A stretch of DNA of 22,397 bases from Clostridia bacterium. Its GTDB lineage: Bacteria; Bacillota_A; Clostridia; Christensenellales; Aristaeellaceae. Below the pieces are notes generated by a model. It was not told the origin of the DNA. It saw only the letters and a program-made list of their open reading frames with translations, and did not search any database. Positions 1 to 8,343 of the stretch are shown in pieces. The stretch lies in assembly GCA_900754775.1 (NCBI GenBank), contig CAAEDZ010000032.1:1-22397 (forward strand). The letters run 5' to 3'. The position numbers were made by a program, and so were the translations under genes. The first letter of the stretch is position 1. Each line of letters starts with the position of its first letter.

Positions 1-726
1 CGCAAGTACGTCCGCGCGCACGCGGAATACTTCCTCCAGCATTTGCGGGGTGCAGATCTCCTTGGGTGTTCCCTGCGCGGCAATGCGGCCATCCTTGAGG
101 ACAAACAGATAGTCGCAGAACGTACAGGCGAGGTTCAGCTCGTGAAAGACCGACAGCACCGTCTTTTTCAGGCCCGCGATGACCTCCATCAGCAGCCACT
201 GGTAGTGTACGTCCAGGTGGTTCGTCGGTTCGTCCAGCACAAGAATGTCCGCCTCCTGTGCAAGCGACCGCGCGATCAGCACCCGCTGCTTTTCGCCGCC
301 GGAAAGCGTGGAAAAGTGCTGGTTGGCAATGTCCTCCATACCCATGAAGCGCAGGGCGTTGTAGGCGATCTGCTTATCCTCCGCGGTGTCGCGCTCGTAG
401 AATTTGCGATACGGCGCGCGGCCCATCAGCACCATTTCCAAAATGGTATAGTCAAAATCCGAGCCATTCTCCTGCCGCATCACCGTCACCTGCCGGGCTG
501 TCTCGCGATAAGAGAAGGCTTCGATCTCCCGGCCGTTGATGAACACGGTGTTCTTCTCCGGGGGCAGGGCGCGGTAAATGTGTTTGAGCAGCGTAGTTTT
601 GCCGCTGCCGTTGGGCCCGATGAGTCCGACAAACTGGTTTTTATCCACTTGCAGGGATACGTCGTGCAGAATCTCACGGGTGGGCACACGGTAATGGAGA
701 TCGCGTATCTCAATTTTATGTTCCAT
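1..726 (-). CDS. FecE-like iron-chelate ABC transporter ATPase (3' end cut by window edge)
   Basis: ATPase subunit of a FecBCD/BtuFCD-type importer; it hydrolyses ATP on the cytoplasmic face to drive uptake through the permease encoded just upstream. 242 residues are visible, starting MEHKIEIRDLHYRV. The Walker A motif GPNGSGKTT is at residues 37-45, the ABC signature LSGGEKQR at 141-148, Walker B with the catalytic glutamate ILVLDEP at 161-167, and the H-loop histidine at about 195. The start is ATG at 726, preceded by GAGGTGG, which overlaps the stop of the permease 12 bases upstream. The family is usually 250-270 residues, so only a short C-terminus should lie beyond base 1. It is the last visible gene of operon B (binding protein, two fused ABC half-transporters, permease, ATPase). 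Iron siderophore, heme or cobamide are all possible substrates; sequence alone does not decide. Confidence 0.93.
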   Translation of the reverse strand, partial: MEHKIEIRDLHYRVPTREILHDVSLQVDKNQFVGLIGPNGSGKTTLLKHIYRALPPEKNTVFINGREIEAFSYRETARQVTVMRQENGSDFDYTILEMVLMGRAPYRKFYERDTAEDKQIAYNALRFMGMEDIANQHFSTLSGGEKQRVLIARSLAQEADILVLDEPTNHLDVHYQWLLMEVIAGLKKTVLSVFHELNLACTFCDYLFVLKDGRIAAQGTPKEICTPQMLEEVFRVRADVLA

Positions 727-737
727 TGTAAGCCACC

Positions 738-1802
738 TCACATCCTGCCGTATTTGTTCTTGCGGTAGAGCAGCCAGACGAAGAAGGGGCCGCCGCAGAA
801 AGCGGTAAAGATACCCACGGCCAATTCCTGTGGAGCCATGATCGTGCGTGCAAGCACGTCCATCCACAGGAGGAACAGGCTGCCGCCGATGAAGGAGAGC
901 GGAAACACTCGCCGGTGATCCGCGCCCACGAGGATGCGGATGATGTGCGGCACGATAAAGCCGATAAAGCCAATGACGCCGCCCGCCGCGACCACCACGC
1001 CGGTCACGAACGATACCACAATAATGGTCGTCCGCTTGACGCGCCGGACATCCACGCCCAGGCTGGTGGCTGTCTCGTCTCCCTGCGAAAGCAGGTTATA
1101 TGCCCGTGACATGAACATGAAGAAACACGATCCGACAACCGATCCAATAAAAGGAATGGCGATATTGTTCCAGCGTGCGCTGGTAAGGCTGCCCATCGTC
1201 CATGAAGTGATATTGCGTACCGTGTAGGTATCTGGAGCTATAGAGATGAAAAACTGCGTTGCCGCCGTAAGGATAACGCTTACTGCCATGCCCGCGAGCA
1301 CCAAACGGTTCCCCGAACCTGTGTTACCGATCATGCCTACAGAATAGACCAATAACAGCGAGAGCATCGAACCGCCAAACGCAAAGGCGGAAATGGCGGT
1401 CGTTGAGGTCGAAAACGAACCACCGATTACAAAGGCAAGTCCGACAGCCGCCGAAGCGCCGCTGGACGCGCCGAGGATGTAGGGGTCGGCCATGACGTTC
1501 TGCGTCACGGACTGCATGGCCGCACCCGCTACCGCCAAACCGCCGCCAGCCGCCAACGCCAGCAATACGCGCGGCAGGCGCAGTTCCCAAACAATGCTGA
1601 TCGCCGAACGCTTCAACTCTTCATTTTCGATCCCGAACAGCTTCAGCTTGATCACGTCAATAACAGTCGAAACGTTCAGGTCTGCCGAACCGAGCAGGAT
1701 GCCGCCCGCGATGCTGAAAATCACCGCTGCCAGCAAACCCAAAAGCACCAGCCAGAACACCCACCGGGGCCGTTCCTGCATCTCAATTTTCTGTCCCTGC
1801 AT
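738..1802 (-). CDS. FecCD/BtuC-family iron-chelate ABC transporter permease
   Basis: Integral membrane subunit of a type II (BtuCD-like) importer, 354 residues from the chosen start. A hydrophobic segment near the N-terminus (WVFWLVLLGLLAAVIFSIA) is followed by the family motif ELRLPRVLLALAAGGGLAVAG, the GASSGASAAVG region and the cytoplasmic coupling region GFIGFIVPHIIRILVGADH, then FCGGPFFVWLL near the end. Length and motif order are normal for FecCD. GTG (1811), ATG (1808) and ATG (1802) are all in frame; 1802 is preferred because GGTGAT lies five bases before it. The gene overlaps the 3' end of the upstream ABC gene by about 20 bases, so translation is probably coupled. It should pair with the FecE-like ATPase that follows and receive substrate from the binding protein at 5393-6361. 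Confidence 0.95.
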   Translation of the reverse strand: MQGQKIEMQERPRWVFWLVLLGLLAAVIFSIAGGILLGSADLNVSTVIDVIKLKLFGIENEELKRSAISIVWELRLPRVLLALAAGGGLAVAGAAMQSVTQNVMADPYILGASSGASAAVGLAFVIGGSFSTSTTAISAFAFGGSMLSLLLVYSVGMIGNTGSGNRLVLAGMAVSVILTAATQFFISIAPDTYTVRNITSWTMGSLTSARWNNIAIPFIGSVVGSCFFMFMSRAYNLLSQGDETATSLGVDVRRVKRTTIIVVSFVTGVVVAAGGVIGFIGFIVPHIIRILVGADHRRVFPLSFIGGSLFLLWMDVLARTIMAPQELAVGIFTAFCGGPFFVWLLYRKNKYGRM

Positions 1803-3561
1803 ATTCATCACCCATCAGCTTTCTGAATTCCGGGCAGCCCTCCATGAGCTGCGCATACGTCCCTTCGCCCGCCACGCGCCCGTTTTCCACCATTACGATC
1901 CTGTCCGCGGCGCGGATGGTGGAAATGCGGTGGGCGATCACCAGCGTGGCCCGTCCCTGTTTCAAGTGTTCCACCGCCTGATTGATCAGCCGCTCGTTTT
2001 CCGCGTCCAGATTGGCGCTGGCCTCGTCCAGCACCAGTACCGGCGCGTTCTTCAAAAACGCCTGCGCGATGGACAGGCGCTGCTTTTCGCCCCCAGACAG
2101 GCGCAATCCGCGTTCGCCGATCACCGTGTCGTAGCCTTTTGGCGGCTTTTCGATGAATTCCTCCGCCCGCGCCCGGCGAGCCGCCTCACGAATCTCCGCG
2201 TCCGTGGCGGATAGCCGCGCCAAGCGCAGGTTCTCCGCCACGCTCATGTTGAACAGGTACACCTCCTGCGGCACCACCGTGACGATATCGCGCAGGTTTT
2301 CCAGCGTCAGTTCGCGCACATCTGTGCCGTTGATGGAAATACGCCCCCCATCCACATCCCAGAATCGCTGCAACAGCCGCGCCGCCGTGCTCTTGCCCCC
2401 GCCGGACGCGCCCACCAGCGCCACCGTCTCGCCCGTGCGGAAGGAGAAGCTCAGGCCGTTGAGCACCGGCGGGTTGGGCTCTCCGCCTTTGGCGGCGGGG
2501 TAGGTGAAGCGCACATCCTCGAAGCGCACTTCCACCGCTGTGCCGCGCATGTCCAGCCGCCGCTTTCCCTCATCGCGCACCAGCGGCTTTTCCGCAAACA
2601 GCCCCAGTACCCGCTGCGCCGCGCCGAAGATCAGGCCGTAGTTCGTGCTCATCGAAAGCGCATCGAGGATCGGCGTGAAGATGGCGGAGGAAAGCACGAA
2701 TACCGGCATCAGCCACAGCGCCGGGATCTGCCCGCTTGTCACCAACAGCACCGCCGCAATATCCGCTGCCAGCGACGCCGCTTCCATCACCAGCGTGATG
2801 CGGCGGCTTTCATCCGAGCGCCGTTCGGCATAGGCCATGGACGCCTGCGCGTATTCATCGTTGGCGCGGAAAAAGCGCTCCATGTATTCCCGCTGCCAGC
2901 GGAAGGAGATGATGTCCTTCAGCCCCTGCACGCCGTCCACGATGATGGCGTTGAGCGTGCCGGTCGTCCTCTTTACCGCCGCGCCCTGCACATCCGACTG
3001 GCGCGCCGAATGCCTGGGGATCAGCACCAATACGGCGATGAAGGGCAGGATGACCACCGGCAGCACCCAGGAAAGCGTGCCAAGGAAGATCAGAGCCGTT
3101 ACAGGCACGGCGACGGCCACGATGAGCTGGCCGATGGTGTGGGCGTAGAACCACTCCAGCGTTTCCACATCGCCCAGGATGATGCTGATCATGTCGCCGC
3201 TGCGCTTGCCCATCAGGGCGGCGGGAGCCAATTCATCCAGCTTGGCATAGCACTGGTCGCGCAGCTTGGTGAGGATGCGGTAGGCCATGTCGTGGCTCAC
3301 CTGCACATCGAGGTAGGAAAACAGCGACAGCAGGATGACCAGCATGCCGCAGGCTGCCAGCAGCCGAATCACCTGGCTGGCCTCGCCCAGCAGCACGCTG
3401 GAAACCATGTAAGAGGTGACCAGACTGGTCGCCAGCGGCAGCAGCTTGAACATCAGGTTGCAGAGGATGGCGAGGGTGAGATACAGGCCGAAACCCTGTA
3501 TGTGCCGGGAAAGTTCCACGGCATACTTGAGGCGCGGCTTTTCCTTTTTCACGCCGCTCAT
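1783..3561 (-). CDS. Fused membrane/ATPase ABC half-transporter (second half of a pair, CydC/YbtQ/IrtB-like)
   Basis: 592-residue half-transporter: a six-helix type IV ABC membrane domain (about 1-315) and a C-terminal ATPase (about 345-580). Visible motifs are Walker A GASGGGKST (about 384-392), Q-loop VVPQEVYLF, signature LSGGEKQR (about 488), Walker B VLVLDEAS with a normal catalytic glutamate, and H-loop IAHR. The stretch DVQVSHDMAYRILTKLRDQ is CydC-like. The start is ATG at 3561, which overlaps the previous gene's stop as ATGA and has GGAGGGG about seven bases upstream; the in-frame TTG at 3567 is less likely. It should form a heterodimer with the 3558-5318 product. Pairs of this type beside siderophore genes (YbtPQ, IrtAB) act as importers despite the exporter fold, and the FecB/FecCD context favours that here. 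Direction of transport is inference; a multidrug or peptide exporter is the alternative. Confidence 0.9.
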   Translation of the reverse strand: MSGVKKEKPRLKYAVELSRHIQGFGLYLTLAILCNLMFKLLPLATSLVTSYMVSSVLLGEASQVIRLLAACGMLVILLSLFSYLDVQVSHDMAYRILTKLRDQCYAKLDELAPAALMGKRSGDMISIILGDVETLEWFYAHTIGQLIVAVAVPVTALIFLGTLSWVLPVVILPFIAVLVLIPRHSARQSDVQGAAVKRTTGTLNAIIVDGVQGLKDIISFRWQREYMERFFRANDEYAQASMAYAERRSDESRRITLVMEAASLAADIAAVLLVTSGQIPALWLMPVFVLSSAIFTPILDALSMSTNYGLIFGAAQRVLGLFAEKPLVRDEGKRRLDMRGTAVEVRFEDVRFTYPAAKGGEPNPPVLNGLSFSFRTGETVALVGASGGGKSTAARLLQRFWDVDGGRISINGTDVRELTLENLRDIVTVVPQEVYLFNMSVAENLRLARLSATDAEIREAARRARAEEFIEKPPKGYDTVIGERGLRLSGGEKQRLSIAQAFLKNAPVLVLDEASANLDAENERLINQAVEHLKQGRATLVIAHRISTIRAADRIVMVENGRVAGEGTYAQLMEGCPEFRKLMGDEYAGTEN

Positions 3562-5318
3562 GCGCAATCCCCTCCTTTTGCCGCCGTGAGCTGGCCGCCC
3601 ATGAGTTTGCGGTACTGCGCCGAATCGCGCATAAGCTGCGCGTGCGTGCCTTTGGCAAGGATGCGTCCGCCTTCCATGATGATGATCTGGTCGGCGTTCT
3701 GGATGGTGGCCAGCCGGTGGGCGATGACCAGCGCCGTCCTGCCGCGGCTGATGTTGCGAAAACTGCGCTGCACTGCGATTTCGTTCTTTCTGTCCAGGGA
3801 GGAAGTCGCTTCATCTAGGATGACGATGGGCGCGTCGCGCAAAAACGCCCTCGCCAGCGCCACGCGCTGCCGCTCGCCGCCGGAAAAGCGCATGCCGCGC
3901 TCGCCGAGCATGGTCTGGTAGCCGTCAGGCAGGCTGGAAATGAAATCGTGGATGCTGGCTTCCTTCGCGGCCTGCTCGATCTCCTCGCGCGTGGCATCAG
4001 GCTTGCCCATGCGGATATTGTCCTCCACAGTGCCGTAAAACAGGTGACAGTCCTGCCAGACGGCGGCGATCTGATCCTGTATGCCGCCCACGGTCTGCTC
4101 GCTGAGCGTTTGCCCGCCTACGCATACGCGGCCTGCCCGCACGGGATAAAAGCCCGCCAGAAGCTGGGCCATGGTGGATTTGCCGCTGCCGGAAGCGCCG
4201 ACGAGGGCCGTCGTGGTGCGCGCCGGGACGTCGAAGGAAACGCCATGGAGCACATCGCCGTCCGCCGGGTCATAGGCGAAGGAGACGTTTTCAAAGCGTA
4301 CATCAGAAGAGGCGGGCGTTTTGGCAGCAGCTCCCTCCTTGGGAAGAAGCGACAAACGCACGGGCTGGTTCTGCAGCTCGACAATGGAATAGGAAGCCAC
4401 CACGCCGCGATAGCCCATGTGCCAAGCGTTGATGAGGTTGGACATGGGCGCGAAGCATGCGCCGATGAGGAACAGGGCGTAGACCAGCGCGTCCGGCTCC
4501 ATATGGCCCCCCGCGCACTGATACGCGGCGATGGCGATGGCAAAGGCATTGCCAAGCCCTGCGAAAAATTGCAAGACCACGTTCTCCAACATGGTGACGC
4601 GAAGCTGGCCCATCACCGCCTGCCGCAAGCGCTCGCCCTTTTGATAGATCGCTTCCTTTTGCCGTTCGTTGGCATTGAAGGCCTTGAGCGTGCCCATGCC
4701 CTGCACGCTGTCCAGACAATCGCTGTAATACTGGGCGTGCGCCTGCATCTCCGCTTCGCCGCGCTTGCGCATCAAGAAGTAAAACAGCATCGGGCAACCC
4801 AGCATACCGAGGCAGCCTGTCAGACATGTCCATGCGGAGGGGCGGTTAAACAGAAACAACGCGGAAACGATCAAAACCGCATTGACTACGGCAGATATGG
4901 CGGCGGGCAGATAGATCGTGTAGTATTCGTTGAGGTATTCCACCTTGCTGGAGATCGTAGAGGCAATATTGCCCGTGCGTTCCCGCCCGGTATAGGCGGG
5001 GCCAAGAGCAAAGAGTTTGCGCAAAAGCCCATCGCGCAAAGAGGCTTTGATCCCCAGGCTACACTGTTCCGCAGCCAACATTTTTTCCCGCGAAAGCGCA
5101 TAGCGCAGGGCGATACATATGCCGATGGCCGCAAACACCTGCCACAGCTCGGAGAAAAAGAGGATGCGTGCCTCGCCCTGCAGCATACGCACCACAAAGG
5201 CTACGCCCAAAGAGATCATCGTACCCAGCAGCGTCAAAATGAGCTGCAAAAAACAGGTCACGGTGATTTTGCCGCCGTGCCCTCGGGCGAAGGCGGCCAG
5301 ATAGCGGTTGATGAACAT
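3558..5318 (-). CDS. Fused membrane/ATPase ABC half-transporter (first half of a pair, YbtP/IrtA-like)
   Basis: 586-residue half-transporter with an N-terminal six-helix membrane domain (about 1-315) and a C-terminal ATPase (about 340-575). Walker A is GASGSGKST, Q-loop AVWQDCHLF, signature FSGGERQR, Walker B IVILDEATSSLD with catalytic glutamate, and H-loop VIAHR, so the ATP site motifs are complete. The start is ATG at 5318 (MFINRYLAAF) with GGGAGGA eight or nine bases upstream. The open frame extends further to 5450, but that extension lies inside the preceding binding-protein gene and has no domain character. It is translationally coupled (ATGA) to the partner at 1783-3561, indicating a heterodimer. 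It lies downstream of the binding-protein gene, separated by a hairpin (5336-5373) that may reduce its expression. Function as an importer of a metal chelate is inferred from neighbours. Confidence 0.9.
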   Translation of the reverse strand: MFINRYLAAFARGHGGKITVTCFLQLILTLLGTMISLGVAFVVRMLQGEARILFFSELWQVFAAIGICIALRYALSREKMLAAEQCSLGIKASLRDGLLRKLFALGPAYTGRERTGNIASTISSKVEYLNEYYTIYLPAAISAVVNAVLIVSALFLFNRPSAWTCLTGCLGMLGCPMLFYFLMRKRGEAEMQAHAQYYSDCLDSVQGMGTLKAFNANERQKEAIYQKGERLRQAVMGQLRVTMLENVVLQFFAGLGNAFAIAIAAYQCAGGHMEPDALVYALFLIGACFAPMSNLINAWHMGYRGVVASYSIVELQNQPVRLSLLPKEGAAAKTPASSDVRFENVSFAYDPADGDVLHGVSFDVPARTTTALVGASGSGKSTMAQLLAGFYPVRAGRVCVGGQTLSEQTVGGIQDQIAAVWQDCHLFYGTVEDNIRMGKPDATREEIEQAAKEASIHDFISSLPDGYQTMLGERGMRFSGGERQRVALARAFLRDAPIVILDEATSSLDRKNEIAVQRSFRNISRGRTALVIAHRLATIQNADQIIIMEGGRILAKGTHAQLMRDSAQYRKLMGGQLTAAKGGDCA

Positions 5319-5335
5319 ATGTCCGTCCTCCCGTT

Positions 5336-5373
5336 GAAAAGAGAAAGAGGCTGGCCGACGACTGGCCAGCCTC
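5336..5373 (-). terminator. Intercistronic hairpin with T-rich tail (partial terminator)
   Basis: A perfect 10-bp inverted repeat (GAGGCTGGCC, 7-base loop GACGACT, GGCCAGCCTC; arms 5347-5356 and 5364-5373) is followed on the minus strand by TTTCTCTTTTC. It lies between the binding-protein stop (5393) and the ribosome binding site of the next gene. As an imperfect intrinsic terminator or mRNA-stabilising hairpin it would make the binding protein more abundant than the membrane components, a common arrangement in ABC importer operons. Confidence 0.7.
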
Positions 5374-5392
5374 CACAGGGCAGGATTGCAAA

Positions 5393-6361
5393 TTATGCGG
5401 CTTCGTCCGGATGTAACCCGGCGGCAATCAGTTCCACCGCGTCCATGCACTCCAGGCTGGGGAACATCGCCAGGCCGGGCACGACGATGAAGCGGTCGTT
5501 GACGACGGCGTCCATGTCCATTGTGGCGGGATTGGCCTTGAGCTCGGCAATCTTTTCATCGGCATAGCCCTCGCCATAGTAGTCGCATACGATGATGTAC
5601 TCCGGGTCGCGATCCACCACGTCTTCCCACGATACGGCGACAAATTGTCCCTCCACATCGCTGAAAATGTTCTCCGCGCCGGCCATCTCCAGCATCAGGC
5701 TCTGCAAGCCGGTATTTCCGACCGTGGACATATCCACGCCGCCGCCGGTATCGGAGTCAAAGTAGAACACGCGCACCGGCTCCAGCCCGGCCACAGACGC
5801 TTCCACAGATGCCTCGCGCTCGCGCAGCTGGGCGACCAGTTCCTCGGCGCGCTCCTCAACGCGGAAGATTTTTCCAATGTTAATGATGTCATTGTAGATG
5901 TTCTCGAAGGTTGCATCCTCGACGTAGGTGCCTTCGGTGGCGTAGATGTTCACGCCCGCCGCCTCAAAGTCCTCGGCAGTGCCAACGCCGCTGGCGTAAA
6001 ACGAATAGGCGTCGCCAAAGACAAATTCCGCGCCGGTGTCCAGCACCGTTTCCAGCGTCGGCACGCCGTAGCTGCCCTCCAGCACCGGGAAGGAGCCGAC
6101 GGTTTCGCGGTATTCCTCGCTCACCTGGTCGAGTATGTACATGCTGGGCGCAATGGCGACGATCTTGTCTTCCAGTCCCAGCGCCACCATGATCTCCGCG
6201 ATGCTGTAAGACAGCGCCACCGCCGTTTCCGGCGCTTCCTCATAGGTCGTCGTACGACCCATGTTCTCAATGACGACGGGTTCTTCTTCGGCCATAGCGC
6301 CGCCCGCAAACGCGGACAGTAGCAGCGTCAGGCACAACGCAAATGCCATGATCTTCTTCAC
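5393..6361 (-). CDS. FecB/FeuA-like iron-chelate substrate-binding protein
   Basis: 322-residue extracytoplasmic binding protein of the FecB/BtuF class that should deliver a metal chelate to the downstream permease. Residues 1-24 are a signal peptide (MKK, hydrophobic core, AMA|EEE cleavage site of signal peptidase I type) with no lipobox cysteine. The mature protein has the class III fold features: the opening IENMGRTTTYEEAPETAVAL, a central long-helix region (EERAEELVAQLREREASVE), and VAVSWEDVVDRDPEYIIVCD in the second lobe. The start is GTG at 6361, with GGAGGG seven bases upstream. It is the first gene of operon B, with its own promoter, palindromic operator and AraC-type repeats. It is clearly related to the C-terminal domain of the regulator encoded immediately upstream (shared IEN-GR, AEI-ALG, IGKI/LGKI, and WEDV--DPE-IIV blocks), so both probably bind the same ligand. 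Confidence 0.93.
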   Translation of the reverse strand: MKKIMAFALCLTLLLSAFAGGAMAEEEPVVIENMGRTTTYEEAPETAVALSYSIAEIMVALGLEDKIVAIAPSMYILDQVSEEYRETVGSFPVLEGSYGVPTLETVLDTGAEFVFGDAYSFYASGVGTAEDFEAAGVNIYATEGTYVEDATFENIYNDIINIGKIFRVEERAEELVAQLREREASVEASVAGLEPVRVFYFDSDTGGGVDMSTVGNTGLQSLMLEMAGAENIFSDVEGQFVAVSWEDVVDRDPEYIIVCDYYGEGYADEKIAELKANPATMDMDAVVNDRFIVVPGLAMFPSLECMDAVELIAAGLHPDEAA

Positions 6362-6389
6362 AATTGTCCCTCCATGATTCTGAAATTTA

Positions 6390-6405
6390 GTTAGTTTAAT
6401 CTAAC
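6390..6405. promoter_or_regulatory. 16-bp palindromic operator, operon B
   Basis: GTTAGTTTAATCTAAC, with arms GTTAG/CTAAC. It lies 8 bases downstream of the -10 element of the operon B promoter, over the likely transcription start. It differs by only two bases from the palindrome before operon A read on the same strand sense (GTTAGTTTAGACTAAC). Position and symmetry indicate a repressor site. A DtxR/IdeR-type or similar metalloregulator is a reasonable guess from the TTAG/CTAA character, but no such regulator gene is in the window. Confidence 0.75.
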
Positions 6406-6413
6406 CAGACGAT

Positions 6414-6442
6414 ATTATACAACGCTTGCCTGCGCCTGTAAA
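6414..6442 (-). promoter_or_regulatory. Sigma-A promoter of operon B
   Basis: On the minus strand, TTTACA (6442-6437) and a perfect TATAAT (6419-6414) are separated by exactly 17 bases. Transcription would start near 6407, just ahead of the palindromic operator and about 45 bases before the GTG start of the binding protein. Confidence 0.85.
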
Positions 6443-6475
6443 TATGAATCTGTTCAAGTTCAAATATGGAAATGT
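6440..6475 (-). promoter_or_regulatory. Direct-repeat activator site overlapping the -35 (AraC-type)
   Basis: Two copies of a 14-base element, written on the plus strand as AAATATGAATCTGT (6440-6453) and AAATATGGAAATGT (6462-6475), match at 11 of 14 positions, are in the same orientation and are 22 bases apart, about two helical turns. The promoter-proximal copy overlaps the -35 hexamer. This is the usual geometry for an AraC-family activator, and the AraC/binding-protein fusion gene ends 12 bases away. Confidence 0.6.
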
Positions 6476-6486
6476 CCAATCAAACG

Positions 6487-8250
6487 TTAATTCTTCGGGC
6501 ATTCTTGAAACCACGCCGCCATTTGCAAAGCAGCATCCACATTGTCCAGCGCTGGAAATACGGATTTGACGCTGATGACATGTATTTGACCGTTGCGAAT
6601 GGCGGCAACCTGGGCAAGTTCCGGCCTGCGGTACAGCAACGCCATTTTCTGTTCGCCATCCTCATTGCTGTTAAAGCGATGTACGATAATGACCTCCGGG
6701 TCGGCACGTGCCACATCTTCCCACGCCACAGGGACAAACATGCGCGTTCTGTCTGCAAAGATATTTCTTCCACCAGCTGCCTGGATCATGCCGTTTTCCA
6801 GTGATTGACCACATGTAAAGGCACGCTGCACGATTTGGGAATCGAATACGAACACACGCGGCGGTTCTTTCATGGCCGCGCGCATTCCGTTCAGCGCCGC
6901 TTCCCTGACCCGCATGGTTTCGACCAACGCCGCCGCCCGCGTCTCGCAATCGAGGATCTTTCCCAAGGCAAAAATGTCCTCGTAAGTATCTTCAAATGTG
7001 CCATTCAATTTGTAGGTCGCGCGCATGGCGTAGATATGCATGCCATCGCGTTCAAAGGCGGCAGCATCCGCTACGCCTGTGCTATCATGAAAGGCATAAG
7101 CCGTGCCAACCACCAGATCAGCCCCGCAGGCGCGTACCGCCGCGTAAGAGGGAACGCGGTGATCGGCAGACGCTCCGGGCAGAAATGTGGCAGCGGCGAT
7201 GACTTTGCGATACTCCTGAGCACAATCTGACAGGCACGTCTCCGCTTCGGCGACGCCAACAATACGCGCCCCCGCACCCAGCGCCGCACAGATTTCCGCC
7301 GCCGCATAGTCGAGACAGACGATGCGCTGCGGCGTTTTCGCATAGTGGTGGATGCGCCCAAAGTTTTCAATCAATACGCCGCCACGCGCCGGTTTTGAAG
7401 CGTCGGGGATGTTTTCCGCCTTTTTCCGCACCGGGAACTGCTTGCGGTATTCTCCCGGCGTCATGCCGAAGCGCTGACGGTACAGATTGTAAAAGTGGTT
7501 TTTATCCCGCAGGCCGCAGGCGGCGATGATCTCCTGTATGCTGCTTTCGCTTTCCCGCAGCGCCCTGTGCGCCGCTTCCAGCCGCAGGTTGGTCAGATAT
7601 TGCTGGGGGCTTATGCCCATGCGCCGGGAAAACTGTTCGTGCAGGGAGGAACGGCTGATGCCCAACGCCTTGGCAAGCATTAGGATGGAAATATCTTCTG
7701 ACAAATGCAAACGCAAATACTGCTGCGTCCATGCCACGGCATCGACGGTCACGCTGCGTTCCGATTGCGACAGAGCGGCGTAAAATTCGGCCAGCAATGC
7801 ATAGAACGCTGCTTTCGCATGAAGATGACCGAGCGGCGGCGCTTCCTTCCACGCACTCTCCAAGGCCTCACAGGAACGAAGTACGGCAGTAATATCGACT
7901 GGACGCACCGCGATCGTAGCGTCGAAGGGGGCTTCTTCCCAAAGCAGGCGCGCCATCTCCCGCCCGACGGCCTGCGGCGCTTCCGCATGGTATGCAACGC
8001 AGTGGTATTCCGCCTTTCCTGTAGTGTCCAGGCGCACGCGACGTCCGCGTCCAACGTGAAACAGAGCATCTCCACGCGGTGCATATGGCACGTCCTCGAT
8101 GGTCACGCGCACATCCTTGCCGAGTACGAATATAAAGAGACCATTCTCGCCGGTCAACTCCGACTGCCCTCCAGCAATCGCCCCATGGCGCACGTCCGTG
8201 ATGCGCACGGAGACCGCATCCCAGACCATCATGGCGTTCGTATAGTCCAT
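6487..8250 (-). CDS. AraC-family regulator fused to a FecB-like ligand-sensing domain (Btr-like)
   Basis: 587-residue cytoplasmic regulator without signal peptide. Residues 1-90 look like a beta-rich cupin-type N-terminal domain, 170-272 are an AraC double helix-turn-helix (DISILMLAKALGISRSSLHE and FGMTPGEYRKQF), and 290-587 are a complete FecB-type binding domain (VLIENFGRIHHYAKTPQRIV ... FVPVAWEDVARADPEVIIVH). Bacillus subtilis Btr (YbbB) has the same HTH plus binding-protein design and activates the feu siderophore uptake genes when the siderophore is bound. By analogy this protein should sense the imported chelate inside the cell and activate operon B, whose promoter carries a matching direct repeat. 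The start is ATG at 8250, with GGGAGGT seven bases upstream; the open frame extends to 8331 but that part covers the promoter. It has its own promoter and no palindromic operator. Confidence 0.92.
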   Translation of the reverse strand: MDYTNAMMVWDAVSVRITDVRHGAIAGGQSELTGENGLFIFVLGKDVRVTIEDVPYAPRGDALFHVGRGRRVRLDTTGKAEYHCVAYHAEAPQAVGREMARLLWEEAPFDATIAVRPVDITAVLRSCEALESAWKEAPPLGHLHAKAAFYALLAEFYAALSQSERSVTVDAVAWTQQYLRLHLSEDISILMLAKALGISRSSLHEQFSRRMGISPQQYLTNLRLEAAHRALRESESSIQEIIAACGLRDKNHFYNLYRQRFGMTPGEYRKQFPVRKKAENIPDASKPARGGVLIENFGRIHHYAKTPQRIVCLDYAAAEICAALGAGARIVGVAEAETCLSDCAQEYRKVIAAATFLPGASADHRVPSYAAVRACGADLVVGTAYAFHDSTGVADAAAFERDGMHIYAMRATYKLNGTFEDTYEDIFALGKILDCETRAAALVETMRVREAALNGMRAAMKEPPRVFVFDSQIVQRAFTCGQSLENGMIQAAGGRNIFADRTRMFVPVAWEDVARADPEVIIVHRFNSNEDGEQKMALLYRRPELAQVAAIRNGQIHVISVKSVFPALDNVDAALQMAAWFQECPKN

Positions 8251-8275
8251 CCTGCGCACCTCCCTTTCCGCCAAT

Positions 8276-8304
8276 ATTGTAGCACGGGGCAGCAGCGCGG
8301 GCAA
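8276..8304 (-). promoter_or_regulatory. Sigma-A promoter of the AraC/binding-domain regulator
   Basis: TTGCCC (8304-8299), a 17-base spacer and TACAAT (8281-8276) on the minus strand, about 25 bases before the ATG at 8250. No GTTAG-type palindrome is visible near it, so this regulator is probably not under the same repressor as its neighbours. Confidence 0.65.
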
Positions 8305-8343
8305 GGCGCTGCGCGTTAAAGGGCATAGCATGTTTGCTGGATG

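Noticed and set aside
5319..5450. N-terminal extension of the YbtP-like gene
   Set aside because: It overlaps the 3' end of the receptor gene and the hairpin, has no membrane or domain features, and a good ribosome binding site precedes the ATG at 5318.
3948..5567. Long plus-strand open frame opposite the ABC half-transporter gene (similar ones at 8779-10362, 10152-11867 and 14759-16942)
   Set aside because: These are antisense frames kept open by high GC and codon bias. They are rich in His, Gln, Arg and Gly, have no recognisable domains or ribosome binding sites, and lie opposite clearly real genes.
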